From: Cylindrodendrum hubeiense
Lineage: Eukaryota; Ascomycota; Sordariomycetes; Hypocreales; Nectriaceae
Length of the DNA stretch: 64,000 nucleotides
Assembly: GCA_014621425.1 (NCBI GenBank)
Contig: JAANBB010000005.1
Coordinates: forward strand, 1-64,000
Reading direction: 5' to 3'
Positions 9,823 to 23,000 of this stretch are shown here, piece after piece (within the stretch, counting starts at the first letter, position 1; each line of letters starts with the position of its first letter). Under the pieces are notes generated by a model. The model ran no database searches, was not told the origin of the DNA, and saw only the letters and a list, made by a program, of their open reading frames with translations. The translations under genes were made by a program, and so were the position numbers.

Positions 9823-11234
9823 TCACTGGAACTCTTCGAGCTCCCCATCCTTATCCACCATGATTTTCTTATCCCAAAGCTCGAGCGCAATTCCCAACAT
9901 TGCAATTGAATCTAAATTTCAGGTCAGCTGCAAATATTCTACTTAATTGCAAGACTCTGACTTACCAGCATTCTTCTCACTCTTCGCCGCTAAAACACAA
10001 ACCCAATTGTAACATACTGTTGCTGGTGCATCTACAGTGTCGCCTCCCAAATGAGTATGGGTAAGCTGAAAAAGTTAGGAATGTGAAATTTGCATACAAG
10101 TCTTTGGATTGCTTGTCACCTACCTCATGTAGCATGGTACTACCCATCGTCTTCAAACCATCGATGCAGGAATGAACCTGCACATCTCCTTTATTAAGAA
10201 GCTTGTCGTTGTCTGCATCCATTTTCGTGCGGAAATCTTTAGACCTTACTCTCGCAATTAGACCGTCATCTAAACGACGGAATTTTTCGGCCTCCCATTT
10301 CCTGGTAAACCACCAGCAAACATCGATGGTGTAAGGCAAATGCGGTTGAGGAGTCTTCTTTTTTTTACCCCCGGGGTAGGTTACGACATCTGAGGAGAGT
10401 GTCGACATCTTGGTTTTGGATTTCCCATCACCGTCTCTGAATTCACTGACATAGCACTGCTCCTCAAGCGGTGTGTAATTCCAGATTCGCATGGGACGGC
10501 CGTTCCAAGCACCGTTTTGTAGTTGTCCGGTTGAAGATGTGGTGAATCGTTTCAGATTGCAGTAAATTTGCTGCAAGTCAATCGTAGAGAACGTACCGTT
10601 AGCGCTTGTACTGTGCATAATATCAATTTGGAAGTGTATCTTACAACGTCGTTCCATGTCCTGTCAGTATTCCACTCTTTAGACCCAATACCAGGTTCCG
10701 CCGGATCTTTGGCAATGCTCCCGATTCTTTCGAATGTGCCTTGTCACAAATATTATTAGTACGAAGATCTGCATTTTTGTCATCTGGTGGCCAGGGGTCT
10801 GTTTGATAATTGCGGGGTTGCACTCACCGTTTACCTTCTCAAACTTTTCCTTATAGTTCTCCTCTCCCAGCACCATTTTGAAGATAGCAGAAACCCTCGG
10901 ATCGTCCCCGTGCTCATTCATGACCTTGAATGAAGTCTGGGCTCTCTCTATAGCCTCGGTCATGGCAGCAATGATGCCGTCTCGAGAGCTGAGCTTATCC
11001 TTGCCTGCAATTTGAGTCTTCTTGCCTGCAATTTGAGTCAGCTTGCTACAATCACTAGATGTGAACCATTGACGACAAGATGATAGAGTCTTTCTGATAA
11101 TGAAGGAAATAATAAACAGTGAATTGCATACCGCAGCTTTCATCAATTGCATATCTCGGGACTCGAACTTCTGCTTGTCCCAGGGACAAGGACAAAAGCG
11201 ACAGCGAAGCTAGGACAGATGCGAGGAGTCTCAT
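9823..11234 (-). CDS. Secreted HExxH metalloprotease-like protein (M35-like)
   Basis: Six exons: 11234-11132, 11025-10828, 10739-10645, 10570-10124, 10065-9966, 9911-9823 (343 aa). The N-terminus (MRLLASVLASLSLLSLSLGQ) is a clear signal peptide. The zinc motif H280-E281-L-T-H284 is created only by splicing: exon 4 ends ...MLHE and exon 5 begins LTHTHLGGDTVDA. The following Gly/Asp-rich GGDTVDA may supply the third ligand, as the Asp of M35 aspzincins does; the usual GTxDxxYG is not exact. The tail SIAMLGIALELWDKK is well formed. The acceptor of intron 1 is duplicated, so a form lacking seven residues (starting at 11004) is also in frame. The likely role is extracellular proteolysis. It diverges from the secreted protein at 12688. 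Confidence 0.75.
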
Positions 11235-12687
11235 GTCGGAATGTAGAACAGGTAGCTCGAGAGTTTGATAGAGACCAGGTTGAGATTGATGAGAAATCAA
11301 AACTTTCTGGAACGGTACTTATATATGGTCACTGTTGCTTATTAGTCTCCATGCTTCGGCTGAGTCTTTGAAGTGAATGTTGGTTGAAGTGATGGACGGG
11401 GTCTCACCATGGTATGTCGAAGGAACGTGTTTAAGCGAGAAATTCCTACGGGCTATGCTGTCTCAGAAGTCCCCTGGGCGAACAGCCCATTTGTTTGTTC
11501 ATGACGGGATAGCTCATGGGGTGATGTCCCATAATTCGTCTCCAACAAATGGCGAGTGACTGGCAGCGGCCAATTCTAGGAGCTTGGCGATGTGGGTCTG
11601 AAACAAGCTGTTGGATATTCAGATTTAAATCACCAACGGTTGCTGAATTATACGGCCAGATTATTTGTAGCTGCGTGTGAAGTGTGTGCAGCCATCCTGA
11701 ATATCTAAATTCGGAACTCGTATTCATAGGCGCCGGCCGTTTTGGAGAACCCCCAAGCATTAATGAACAATCCTTTTCCAGCCAACGGCCAATGAGAAGG
11801 TGGAGAATGGCATTGGAATCTTGGCGATATGTGTCTAAAACAAGATGTTGGTTAATCGGGTTGTAGTCACCAACAGCCGCTGAATTGGGAGGCCTCATTA
11901 TTTGTGGTTGTGCGTGAATTGTGTACAACCATGCCATAATATCTCAACTCTAACTGCATGGCTTCATACTGACAGAAGATACCGGATCCTTCGGAAAATC
12001 CCTCGAACGACAACAACCCATGTTTTCCCAACCAACAGCCAGTGAGAAGCTGAAAAAGAGCGAAGGAAGCATAGCGGTACGGGCCTGAAACAGGTTGTTG
12101 GTAGTTCGTGCATGTTACTGTACACCAACGCCTGCTCAATTGTGCGGTACTCAACTTTTAGGGTCGCGCATGCAGTAGTGCACAAGCATCCCCGCAGCAG
12201 CCTAATTTAAGCTTGATGAGTACTTCATCTCCGCTGGCGACTGATTCCACCGCGTTAAACGCCGACGTCTTCTGCGCTACTAACTGGATAATGACGAGAG
12301 GGACGGTATAGAGCCAACGCTTCTTTTGACCCTTTGATCTTGCAACCAACACGAAGCGTTGCTGTTTCACCACCTCTGGGTGGCACCGCACGCCCTCTGC
12401 ACCCTGGGCTGATCAAGAGGAACTTTTGTAACTATGATGCAACTGGATCGTTTAGCCGTTGGTTTCTTTGGTAGGATTTTATGTGTGCTTCGATTTGATC
12501 CTTTGTAGATTGACTTGATCCTTGAGAAAACCTGCTGGGCTCGGCTGTTTCGGCTTTGAAAACAGCAATATTATCATCTTAAATATAAATACCACGGTAT
12601 GTTTGGATCTATGAGTAGTATAGAGCTATATAACATTTTACAATCCTTCTCACTTCAATTATTGTTCCTCAAGCTATCACTCCTATC
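11235..12687. other. Divergent intergenic region of two secreted-protein genes
   Basis: 1.45 kb with no supported gene. Most of it is the tandem repeat block listed separately. The minus-strand open frames here follow the repeat period and look incidental. A TATA-like AAATATAAATACC occurs near 12580, about 100 bp before the 12688 start. Confidence 0.5.
11559..12170. repeat. ~240-bp diverged tandem repeat, 2.5-3 copies
   Basis: The block GTCTGAAACAAG.TGTTGG recurs at about 11597, 11833 and 12084 (as gtctaaaacaag and cctgaaacagg in the later ones), giving periods near 236 and 251 bp. Other shared pieces are CACCAAC.G..GCTGAATT, ATTATTTGT.G.TG.GTG and GCCAATGAGAAG / GCCAGTGAGAAG. Units differ at many sites, mostly transitions, and by small indels. 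Confidence 0.65.
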
Positions 12688-15220
12688 ATGCAACTTCTTA
12701 CCACGTTTCGTTGTAGCTTGATGCTAACCATCGCGACAATCTACATTGAGGCTACCGCAGGGGAGGCCGTCGGGTTTATTCCCACGTCAGCTGGGATGCA
12801 CATTGGTGCTGTTATTCCAACAACATCAGGCCAAATAGGAGTAAATCCTGTCAGTATACTGCCTCCGGCATCGATGTTGTAAGTGAAAATCGGAAACATG
12901 ATGTGTATATCATCAATCTGACATTTCCCCAGTCGAGGCACAGTGTTTGAGTCCGATGCTCCGACAGCCACGACAATAACTAAGGATCATAAGACTCAAA
13001 CACATGAAATCTTCTTCGCTGTCACCACAAATGCGGCCGGAGATCTTGACATATCCATCGTTGACCCCGAACTTCGGTCCTTCTTGGAAAAGGCTGCTGA
13101 AGAAGTGCCTGCTTGCGTCATTTCCAAACTTCGGCGGATTCGAGACGCTATCCTCCGACGCGAGTCTTGCGGGATTTCCAGATTCAATGAGAATTTCCAG
13201 ACCTTCGAAAATGCCGAAGAGGCAATTAAAGACTTGGAAGATCAACTTGTCAAGAGCTCACCGGATCATCCCGCGGTTAAGGCGTACCAGGAGCTCAACC
13301 CCACTGAAGGAGAAGGTTCCGGAGACGTACCGGACCCCAGTGACCCTGATGCTGTCGAGACTGTGGAACTAAGTCTTGCAAGTGAAGAGGAGTTAACCCT
13401 ACTTCAAGCAGGCGCTGGTCCGATCACCGGTGCTTTAGGTGTTTCACTCCTGGCTTACATCTTTCATGTCTTTAATGACGATAAAGCGGTTGCTAAAGAA
13501 GGAGAGAAAGTATCCATCACTGGAGTGCACATCCCTTCCAACTCCATTCAAACTGTAACTGAGACGAAGACGAAAACAACGAAGACGGAAACAACTTCTA
13601 CAAGCTCTTGTGCGGATCCCAGTAAGACAGATTTGATTTGCACCAAGGATGAGTGTGAGTTCGACCTGCCACTGAAAGAGGACTCTAAATTCGTTTGCAA
13701 GGTTAGTGTTTCATTTTTATAAATGAGTATCGTGGTGTTTGCTAATAGATCTAGAATGGAAAATATCAAGGCTGTGGATGTGCCGTTGACAGTGAAGTCC
13801 GCTCGCTAGAAATCAGCAAAGAGGAGGATGCAGCTATGAAAGCTTTGTTTGATGCGATACCTGCTAATCGAATGCCAATGCCCCCAAAACTACCTGCTCA
13901 CGCAGAATGCGAAAAGTCAAATGAAAATATGGAGAGGGAGACTTGGTTCAAGTAAGTCCATGCGTTTGCAGAGAAATAGCTACGCTAATCGTCGTAAAGC
14001 CTGATTCAGAAGCTTTGTACAACGCACTACAAACTGGACAAGAGTTTCAGCACTGCATACACCCCTAAGGATATATATTCTTCAGGTTATGATAAACAAA
14101 AGTTCAACTTTTACTGGAAAAAGACAGAAGGTGTTGAATGCGAGAACCCATGCACTCAAATCTTCATTGACGGATTTTCGAGCACCTCATGTATGTCATC
14201 CATTCCTGCCTTGCCTCGCAACCTTGGTACCTATTCTATGTTCGCCAACTCACCTTTGATCAGGCCACTATGACTCACACACTCGATCTCGTTCTGGAAG
14301 CCTAAAACTGGCCTGTGGCGAGGCAGGTTACGAGATCAGAAATCCCAATTCCCCAGCTACCGGGCCGCAGTGTGAAGACAACGACTGGAGCCCCCTTCCA
14401 TCTAATGTGTGGAACGGGAAAAAGGGAAATGTATATGGAGTCTTCTGTAAGAACATAAAACCCGACAAAAAGGTCAAGATCACGATCGATCCTTCTGGCA
14501 AGGCCAAGCCCGTCGGGTGGCGGTTCGAGCGGTCATCCACACCAGATCCGGATCTGTACCAGGGTTACAGGATTGACTTTACTTGGACGCCTAATGGGGC
14601 TTCTGACAAACCCGCGTGTCAACTAGGATGTGAGGAGGCCATGGAATCCTTCGGCAAGTCAACTTGCGGACAGAAAGGAAGTAAGTTTACCATTCCAGGT
14701 GTTTGTCCCCTAATGATGAACTCATCCACTGACGTATTCTCCAGGTGGCAAGGGACAAATGGCGACAACGGCCAGCTATAACGTTTATTGCGGCATGTAC
14801 GAGTACAGGATTCGTAAGAAGAAGACTTCTTGGGTTCTCGGAGAGCAGAAATGCTACAAACCCGACGAATTTGGCAAGCACAAAGATGTGGGCCCACCGC
14901 AAGTCCGATCATTCAGTAAGAAGGCGTGTAAGAACGTCAAAGGCTACAGGATCTTCAAAGGTGACGAAGATTCAGTCCTTCACCACGAGTTCACGAATGG
15001 TGGCGTCACTTACCACTTCGAGGCTAGGTGGGATGACGACTGTGAGCTGGAGGAGAAACACATGACTGAGACCAACGCCTGGACACCACTTGGTCCAAAT
15101 GATATAAGATGCCCGGAGCTGTTCGAAAACAATTTCAAGAATTGTAACAATGGTGGCGTCGGTGGCGAGATTATGGCTGGGTGTGCGAAGTACATATTTA
15201 AAGCGTTGCCAGAGAAATAG
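12688..15220 (+). CDS. Large secreted Cys-rich protein of unknown function
   Basis: Six exons: 12688-12878, 12933-13701, 13755-13951, 14000-14190, 14264-14680, 14745-15220 (746 aa, all phases consistent). N-terminal signal peptide, then a mixed region with acidic Glu/Asp stretches, and one hydrophobic segment (GPITGALGVSLLAYIFHVF) that could span a membrane or be buried. A Thr/Lys-rich linker (TETKTKTTKTETTSTSS) follows. The C-terminal half has regularly spaced cysteines (CADP..., CTKDECEF, FVCKNGKYQGCGC, CENPCTQIF, CHYDSHT, LKLACGEAGYEI). The segment around YDSHT resembles C-terminal regions attached to some fungal GH18 chitinases, but no glycosidase catalytic motif is visible, so I make no functional claim. 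It diverges from the metalloprotease-like gene. Confidence 0.75.
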
Positions 15221-15890
15221 GAGCGGCTATGTACCTTGGTGATTTCTTTCCTGCTTAGACTTGGCAATCATAAATATTCCGCAATTACATAAAATAGTCT
15301 CCTACATGTTAATAGTGATGATAGCTTGCGCGCAAAGGTGAGATTTCGCATTGTGGGGCATACCCCGTCCTCAGAGCTTCAAACCACCCTCAAGAACCAG
15401 GTTGAATGATGTAGCGACATTTGTAGTGAGATGGACACGGAAGCTCACCGGGGAAAGCCAACCACACCCAACAGTCGCAATTATGCTAGCTTTAGGGTAG
15501 TAAAATTAATCTCGACCAAAATACAAGTGATGAAACTTTACCGCTATCTCAACGCACGCCGGAAAGAGAGTGTATGGCATAATAGAGGGAAACATTCACA
15601 AGGGAAAGTTTGAAGAAGATAACACAATGGAAACATAGGCAGGATTCCGCATTCGTACAATAACAGGTTAACGGACATCGTGGGGGGAGGGGGGGTTAAG
15701 GGGGGTGCAACAGGCTTATGCGAGACATCGCCGTCATAGAACCCACGTGTAAATGGAGGGATACCTTCAACCTATAGGGAAATATCGTCACCCAAGGTGA
15801 TGACACTTATAATATCCTATTAACATACTATTATGATATAACTATAGTTGGACTGCAATTGTGTTACTTAGATAAGCCCTCAACACGATC
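15221..15890. other. Convergent intergenic region with a G-run cluster
   Basis: 3' flanks of the secreted protein (plus) and the RING protein (minus). No gene seen. At about 15680-15710 there are G-runs of 6, 7 and 6, a possible G-quadruplex. Confidence 0.5.
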
Positions 15891-18800
15891 TTACTCCAAC
15901 TCGTAAGATTTATAAGTTTGATAATCTTGCTCCGCAAATTCTTTTAGCTTAACATCCTGTACAGCTTGAAATTCTGCTGAGCCCCGGAAAGGCGGAACTG
16001 TAAGTACAGTACTGTGGGACAAGTCAATAATGTCCTCTCCGGGAAGTGCCATTGGCGCAGAGAAGCCGACAAGTTTAGTTGTCCGCGCTCTGCACAATTT
16101 ACACGCAATGACTCCTCCGAAATTCATGTACGAGTTGATGCATTCTGAGCAGAAACTGTGATTACAGGGTCTCAGACTATAAGGGTCAGTATAAGAGGAG
16201 TCGAAATATGATGTGGGTCAACATATCGATACTTACATAGAGTCACACAAATTCTTCCCACAGCTCGTGCATGCTATTTTCAGTCCTTGGGTAATATTGC
16301 TCCCGAAATAAATGGGGCTCGAAGCATCAATATTGCCAATACTTTTGAGATTGGCTAGATTCTCAGCTCCCTCCGTCTTGGCACCTTCTCCCCAAGCCTG
16401 GAAAAAGGGATACCCGTGGCTTTTATACATTTCAGGAGTGATAGGAGTCGGCGGCGTAAGCATTCCCGTTAAAGTTTCGAACGCAACAGAGTTGAGAATC
16501 TGAATACTCAACAGGGTTGAACGGTGATTGGACCACCGAATACTCGGGAATTGATCTGCGAAGACGTGCTGGTGGATACGTGCGCCGGCAGCAATGCCCA
16601 TAGCCCATCCTACCTGGCTAAAGGTTTCCAGTGTTAGTATGTCTGCGTAAAATGTACGATGGGATTAATCCTACTCTTTGGATTCATCAGAGCGCGTTGG
16701 TTGAATCGAACTGGGCGGTCTTGCAATTGAAACTGGGTTGGATGACATCCTTGCACCTGGGGTTTGCGATACATCCTGTCCATACGAGAGCTGTGATTGC
16801 GTTGACTCCACCAGTGGATATGGCGATATTGGAGAAGCCGATGATGGTGCAGTGCTAGCACCATAAGAGAGAGGATATCCCCCGGATGAGCTTTGCGGGG
16901 AGCCATACGACAGGTAGGATGGCATAGGTGATTCCGCTGCTGGTTGATATGACGAGGATGAATGATCTGACCTTCCATGAGACACAGCGCTTGGTCCCGG
17001 GGACATCTGACCTGCGGCGCTTGTCGGTGGAGAGTAAGTGTGGGACTGAGGCCGGTAAACTGCCGGAGGCAGTGAACTTCGTTGCTCAGGGATCGGCGTA
17101 GATGAGTAGCTTGAGCTTTCGTAGGCTTGTGTGGGCGCAGCGCCTTGAGACTGTGGAATTGACTGTTGCGCTGTCTCAGTCGCATATGGGGATGGGGTAG
17201 TATATGAAGACCGGCCTGGGTAAGATGGAGCTGCAGCTGGTGGGGGAGAGCTTTGTCCATAGTATTGGGGAGCTGGGGGTGAAGGCGGCGGCATTGCATA
17301 GGTTGGTGATGCTGCAGCGACAGGCTGCTGGTACGGCGAGCTTTGTGGTGATGGTGTCCAGAGGTCTTGTCTATAATCCGGGCTTGATGATTGCTGAGTC
17401 GGCGTTTGCTGCATGCGTGGTGGTATTGGTGATGCTGCCTGGGGGTTTGAGGCATATTGATTATACATCCCACTCTTCCGTGGCTGCACGCAAATCGTGT
17501 CCCCATCTTGCACCCCCTGCTGCTGTAAGGAATACCTATACCCGTTGACTAGTAGCTTGCCGTCGATGCTGCGAAGAAATACATCGCAAGATGAAAGCTC
17601 TTGACCTTGGACTTTAAAGCCAGCTTTCTTGCGCTCATCCCAACAATCCATGAGATCCCACCAAGGCGGCCATCGTACCTTGGCCTCTCCGATGTAACCC
17701 GCATCTTGCCATGTGATGGATAATTCCAATTCGTACAGCGCAATCATCTGCACATGTGCTCCTGGGTGCCACGGAACAAAGCCCCGGAGATGAGTCGGTT
17801 GCTGACCGAAAAGGGCGTAAATGTTCCTGTCATCTCCTAGTTGCTGAAGATACAGATGCCTCATGTGGAGATATTTTGGCTCCTCGCTATTATCCGGCAA
17901 GTCTATTGACAATCCAGTAGACTTCAACTCTGGTGCGGCAAAGCGGAGATCCAAGACATCAGTATTGGCATTTCGCGCAGTGCTGCCCGTGTCCAGCTGT
18001 GACCCTTCATCTCCCATGTTGAATATCTGCCACAAGTTCCCTGGCGTAATCTCGATTTGTAGACCTCCCGTAGTTTCTCTTCCGGTGACTTGTTTTTCAA
18101 CTGAGTACCCTGAGCCAAGAGGCATAGCAATGAACTGCCTCACAACGTCGTCTCCAACTGAGACACCATCAACTCGGATTTGAGGAGGTACCAAGATGTA
18201 GTCCTGTTTATTCGAGAGGCGCTGCGAATTCCATGGCATGCCAGATAAGGCATTGACGCCACCGACAAACAGGCGGAGGGCAAAAATGTCGTTTACTGCG
18301 TTGAACGAGATGAACATTGCCTCGCGTTGATACAAGGGGAAGAAGACTCCTCCCTTTTTAGCCATCTCAACCAGACTTCGGTTCCCACTTGCCATGAGCT
18401 TTTTCTGGATCGCTGCGGTGTTGTAGACTGGAATGATGCCGAGACCACTGGGGTTATGGTGATTGTCTATTCCCTCAGGAAGCCGAAGAGTGCGGTTGAA
18501 GTCGATTTCGATCGATGCTGGAAACGACTCGGCTTTCAACATACCACCAGAGCAACTAAGTTTAAGTTGTCTTAGGTTGTTGACAAATGCTCCAAAGCCT
18601 TCATCCCTGTTAATGAGAAGCCCTTTGTCGGGGTCGTAACAGGACGGGCGATCCACAACTGCGACGTGATAGCCAGATCGAGAGCAGTGTTTCCCGTTCC
18701 AAAATGGATCGCTCTGCGCATTCCTTGCAAACACTGGCGGCACAAAGTCTAACAATGGACTAGAGTCAGTGCCATCTGATAGACTATGGTTGATTCCACG

Positions 18801-19373
18801 AATTTCGAGAAGATTAGAACTCACCATTCTCCTTCAAGACTTTGTTGACCTGTGCCAAGGTCATATACCAGGGTCCGGAAATGACAACAGTAAACCGCTT
18901 AAATCCCACGTGAAGCTTTTTCACTTGATAGATAGTAACTGAAATGTTTTCATATTCAGGGAACCCTAATTGTGCCGTAGATGACGGAGTGAGTAACTGT
19001 TCCAAAAATGTTGACATTCTGTCTCACCTTGTATCGCGAGATACGCCCCAATCTCGTCAACCGGGGCAGCCGCGACCTCAACAGCTCCAGATTGGTGGGG
19101 ATCCGGCGCGAAGCTTGACATCCAGGAGTCAAACCCAGAGAAGGCAGTGATTGGTGCTCCTTCATCGAGATGCTCTGGCTTGGACGGTCCCGGTGGTGGT
19201 GGTGGGTATGGTGGGTGCGGATTGGGAGGGGGGGGATTTGGCGGGTAATGGACAGGACCATTGTTTGGGTTGACCACATATTTAGAGCTCCCTCTAGAGA
19301 GCCTAGGATTCGAGTTGTTGGTTGGCTCTCTCCCACTTCCTCCATCTTTCAGCTTTTTGAAGAATTTTCTCAT
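15891..19373 (-). CDS. Large proline-rich protein with C-terminal RING finger
   Basis: Exons 19373-19028, 18965-18825, 18748-16675, 16617-16237, 16176-15891 (1075 aa). The order is a basic start (MRKFFKKLKDGG); a Pro-rich segment; a globular domain of about 450 residues including PWYMTLAQVNKVLKEN and DFVPPVFARNAQSDPFW; a long Ser/Pro/Tyr/Gln-rich disordered region; and a C-terminal C3HC4 RING near residues 970-1015 (ACTSCGKNLCDS, then RPCNHSFCSECINSYMN and ACKLCRA). The RING is joined only across the last intron. A RING suggests E3 ubiquitin-ligase activity; the N-terminal domain is not one I recognise. Similar architectures exist as hypothetical proteins in Aspergilli. The spliced phases all agree. 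Confidence 0.8.
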
Positions 19374-20087
19374 GGTGACAGTCGCGAGGTCGTATGGGCG
19401 ATTATAAGATAACGCGGATTATTGGTTTAAAGAGCCAGCGCAAGATAGGCGACGGTTATGCGCATCGCGATGATGATGTGTTTGATGAGAAGGCTAACGC
19501 AAGCTGTTCATTGTGGGAGCGGGGAAAAGCTGAATTGCTGTAGCGATAGCGGTCACGAGGTTAAATCTAGACCCGAGTCCAAAGACAATAGTTCGCACTA
19601 GCTGCCCCCACACCTTTTCGGTCTATTTCCGACCAATTTTCACGGGAACCCATTAGTTCGTATGTTGAACGGCATACCCTACACTTCCAGCCTCGGGACA
19701 GTGGCTGCTACCACCTGTGGTCTGGTGGTTGTGGACCCGTATATGGCGTGAGGTGGACGTAACTCCGTTTCCTCCAGCTCTGGTATATTGACACTAGCTT
19801 CCACCCGCGAGGCATACAATAAGTGCCATCAATTGTCTCAGAGTTGATGAGAAGCCAGCTGATACTTTAACACTCCCGCTCGACAAACTAACCTTTAGCC
19901 GCTTTTATTAACCAAGTTACTGAAATCAAGTATACTAGAATATCATCTGGAGAATAATAGAGTATATCAAGTATATAAAGCTAGCAGTGTGTACTTCCAT
20001 TCCTTTTGCTTAATCCTTTACTGAGTGATTTTTAAAACATGTGAATAGACTCCCATTAACTTTTTTAGCATAATCAACCACCTCTCT
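19374..20087. other. Intergenic, upstream of the RING gene and downstream of the ankyrin gene
   Basis: No gene supported. The part next to 20087 is AT-rich (about 19920-20050). Confidence 0.5.
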
Positions 20088-23000
20088 TCATGGCCTTTTC
20101 CACTCTCGAAGAATCTTGGCAATAATTGGATGAAAGTTCGCGTCAGCAAACTTTGCCGCCTTCTGACACCGTTTCTCGATTAATTCCATCTCCTTATCAT
20201 TCCCCAGCAAGAGATAGATCATATCCAGACGACCATGCTCCGCGGCCCCGTCAAGTGCAGTCCGCCCTCCAGTAGCTGATGGCTCGGCGTTGATGTTTGC
20301 TCCGTTTTCAAGGAGCAGGATGGCCATGTTAATATTTCCATTCATAGCTGCGAACTGTAATGCTGTTGCGCCATACTGGATGGCTGCTGGGACATTGGCA
20401 TTGGCGCCACGTGACATAAGGTCCTGCACAAGAGGAAGGTCGTCTCTTTTAGCTGCGGCTTGCAAAGGAGTCATGCCTTTATGCGACATTGCAGGTGCGT
20501 TGATGTCTGCTCCAGCATCCAGTAACATCCCCACCAAGTGCTTGTATCCCTTTTCAACAACCATCTGAAGTGCTGTGCCCGCCGGCGTTTGACAGTTCAC
20601 GTCAGCTCCAGCGTCGATGAGAATCTTTATCGCTTCTTCCACATATAGGATGCTCATATTTTTAACCGCTAAGTGAATTGGACACAACCCAGTTGTAGAC
20701 GGCTTGTTGGGGTCAGCTCCACCACGGATCAGTGATAATGTGATGTCATGCGGAAACCAGAAACAGCTGAACGCATAGCAGAGAGGAGTTGCTCCACCAT
20801 GACGACCGATGTAGTTTAGGTCAGCCCCCGATGTTATCAAGACTTCTACCACAGCATGCTGACGGTATTCAACTGCAATTGCAAGAGGCGTTTGTGGAGC
20901 GGCCAGACCTGGACTCAAGTCGTCGGTCTTGTAGGGGTTGAGTGAGGATCTGTTGATGTTTGCCCCGGCGTTCAGAAGCAGCTGCACAACACGGGCCCAG
21001 CCCATCTTGGCCGCCATCGCTAGGGGTGTTATTTTGGCCATTGGCGGGTCCGGATCGGCGCCGTTTTCCAATAAGAAGTCGGAGAGATAGTGATAGTTGT
21101 CTTCGTTGCGGATAGCAATACCTAGCGCTGTGTCTCTATCGCCGATCTGGTTGACATCTGCCCCAACATCCAGTAGTCTTTTGACTGTATGTATATGCTG
21201 CGACTCGGCGGCGGCCTGAAGGGCTGTTTGTCCGACTTCTGATGCCGGGGCGTTAACGTTGGCACCTAGCAGGAGTAGCATGTTAATCAGTGCCAAATTC
21301 TTTGATGAAGCTGCAGCCTGGAGGCATGTGAGTCCATTAAACTCAGCAGCATCCGCATTGATGAGTCCGCCCATGTCAATAAGCATGTTCACCAGATCCA
21401 TGCTCCCATTCTCGGCTGAGGCTTGCAACGCTGTTCGCCCTCCTCGGCGGCAAGAGGCTGCATTTACATGTGCACCCCTCTCTAAGAAGAGACTGACTAA
21501 ACTCATGTCATTACTGCTAATAGCTGCCTGGAGAGCAGTCATTCCAGACCAATTCCTGCTCGGGGGGGCATTCACGTCAGCTCCCTGTCTTAATAGGAAC
21601 TGTGCCATTTTCAATCTCCCTGGACTCGTGTATGTCCACGATTCATGTATTGAGGAGATGCTTTGCAGCGAGGTTAAACCAGTGATGCTAGGGACATTAG
21701 GATTGGCGCCTGCGTCTAAGAGAAGTTTGATCATTGTCACATCACCATTTCGCGCCGATTCGTGTAGCGGTGTTCTGGTGCCCATCCCTTGAGCATCTAG
21801 ATCCACAAAGTCGAAGACGTCGTCTAAATTTTCGTCCACTGTCACATCGCTGAACCACACTCCGTCGACATTCGCGTTTGCTTTGAGGATAAGCCTAACC
21901 ATTTCCTCATCCTCAAGTGAAGCTGCGATGTACAGTGGGGTGCAGAGGGCATGTAGTAAAGTGCTGTCTTTGGAAATTTTGAAGGTTCGCCAGCTCTGCG
22001 TACGTATTACTTTGTGCTTATCCGAAAGTGGGATATTGACATCCGCTCCGGCCTTGAGTAAAAGATTGACCATGCGTGGGTTTTGTTGCTCAGTTGCTTC
22101 TTGGAGCGCGCAACTCTGACCCATCATGATGTTATTAACATCTGCGCCAGCTTCGATTAGTAACCTGACAAGTTCGATATTGTTAAAGTTGACCGCTTGC
22201 CAGAGAGGACATGCGAGGTCACCTGAACACTCGTTTACGTTTGCACCAGCCTCTATCAATAACTTGACAAGTGTAATATGATCAAGACTTGCCGCTTGGG
22301 AAAAGTGGAATCTCTTATCCGCATTGATAAGCATCTCCGGAAGACGCCCCATAAGTTGTGAAGGTCGGAATCTACTCGAAAATATGAGGTTCAGGGGCCG
22401 AACATTTTTGAATGGACCAGCACCTGTGCCATTGGCATCAGCTCCGCGTTCGAGAAGCAGCTGGACTATAGCGACATTCCCGGCCACTATAGCAGTTTGA
22501 AGAGCAGTGTGACCAGTGAAATTGGACTCTACACTGTTCGGACTAACTTCTTGGTTGAGTAATATTTTGACCAAGGATGCATTTCCAATCCGAATAGCGC
22601 TTAGAATGAGCTTGGGCAAAAAAGCCCTAACAGTTGGTCCCTTCACTTGGAGAGTGTACTCCAAAAAAGGCTGGTTGTCATTTTTAATGACCCGTTCCAA
22701 AAAGTCATCCATCTTTTCGTTGGAGAGAAGGCCATTGGAAGAGAGGTAGATGACCCACTGGAGGACTTGGATCAAAGGTTGGGGTGACACCTTCTCAAAT
22801 ATGTCGGAAAGGTAGGTATTGTGTCTTTCAACTCTATCGTCCCTGTTCAACGGGAATCCAAAGACATCCTTAGCCAATGAAATGGCGAGATCAGGCCGCG
22901 TTGACATGAGTAGGTCAGATGGAGCATTGTCTCTAGCTACATGCGGTGAGGTTAACTATGGGGTATTGACCACTCAAAATATGAGATCAAGTACCTAGTT

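Noticed and set aside
10026..10123. End of the metalloprotease reading frame in GDKQSKDLYANF
   Set aside because: That is intron sequence; splicing 10123-10066 out creates HELTH and a proper C-terminus.
11446..12391. Minus-strand frames in the tandem-repeat block
   Set aside because: They repeat only because the DNA repeats, shift frame between units, and show no conserved protein pattern.
16634..17506. 290-codon His/Gln/Arg-rich frame on minus
   Set aside because: Shadow in another frame of the Ser/Pro/Gln-rich region of the RING protein.
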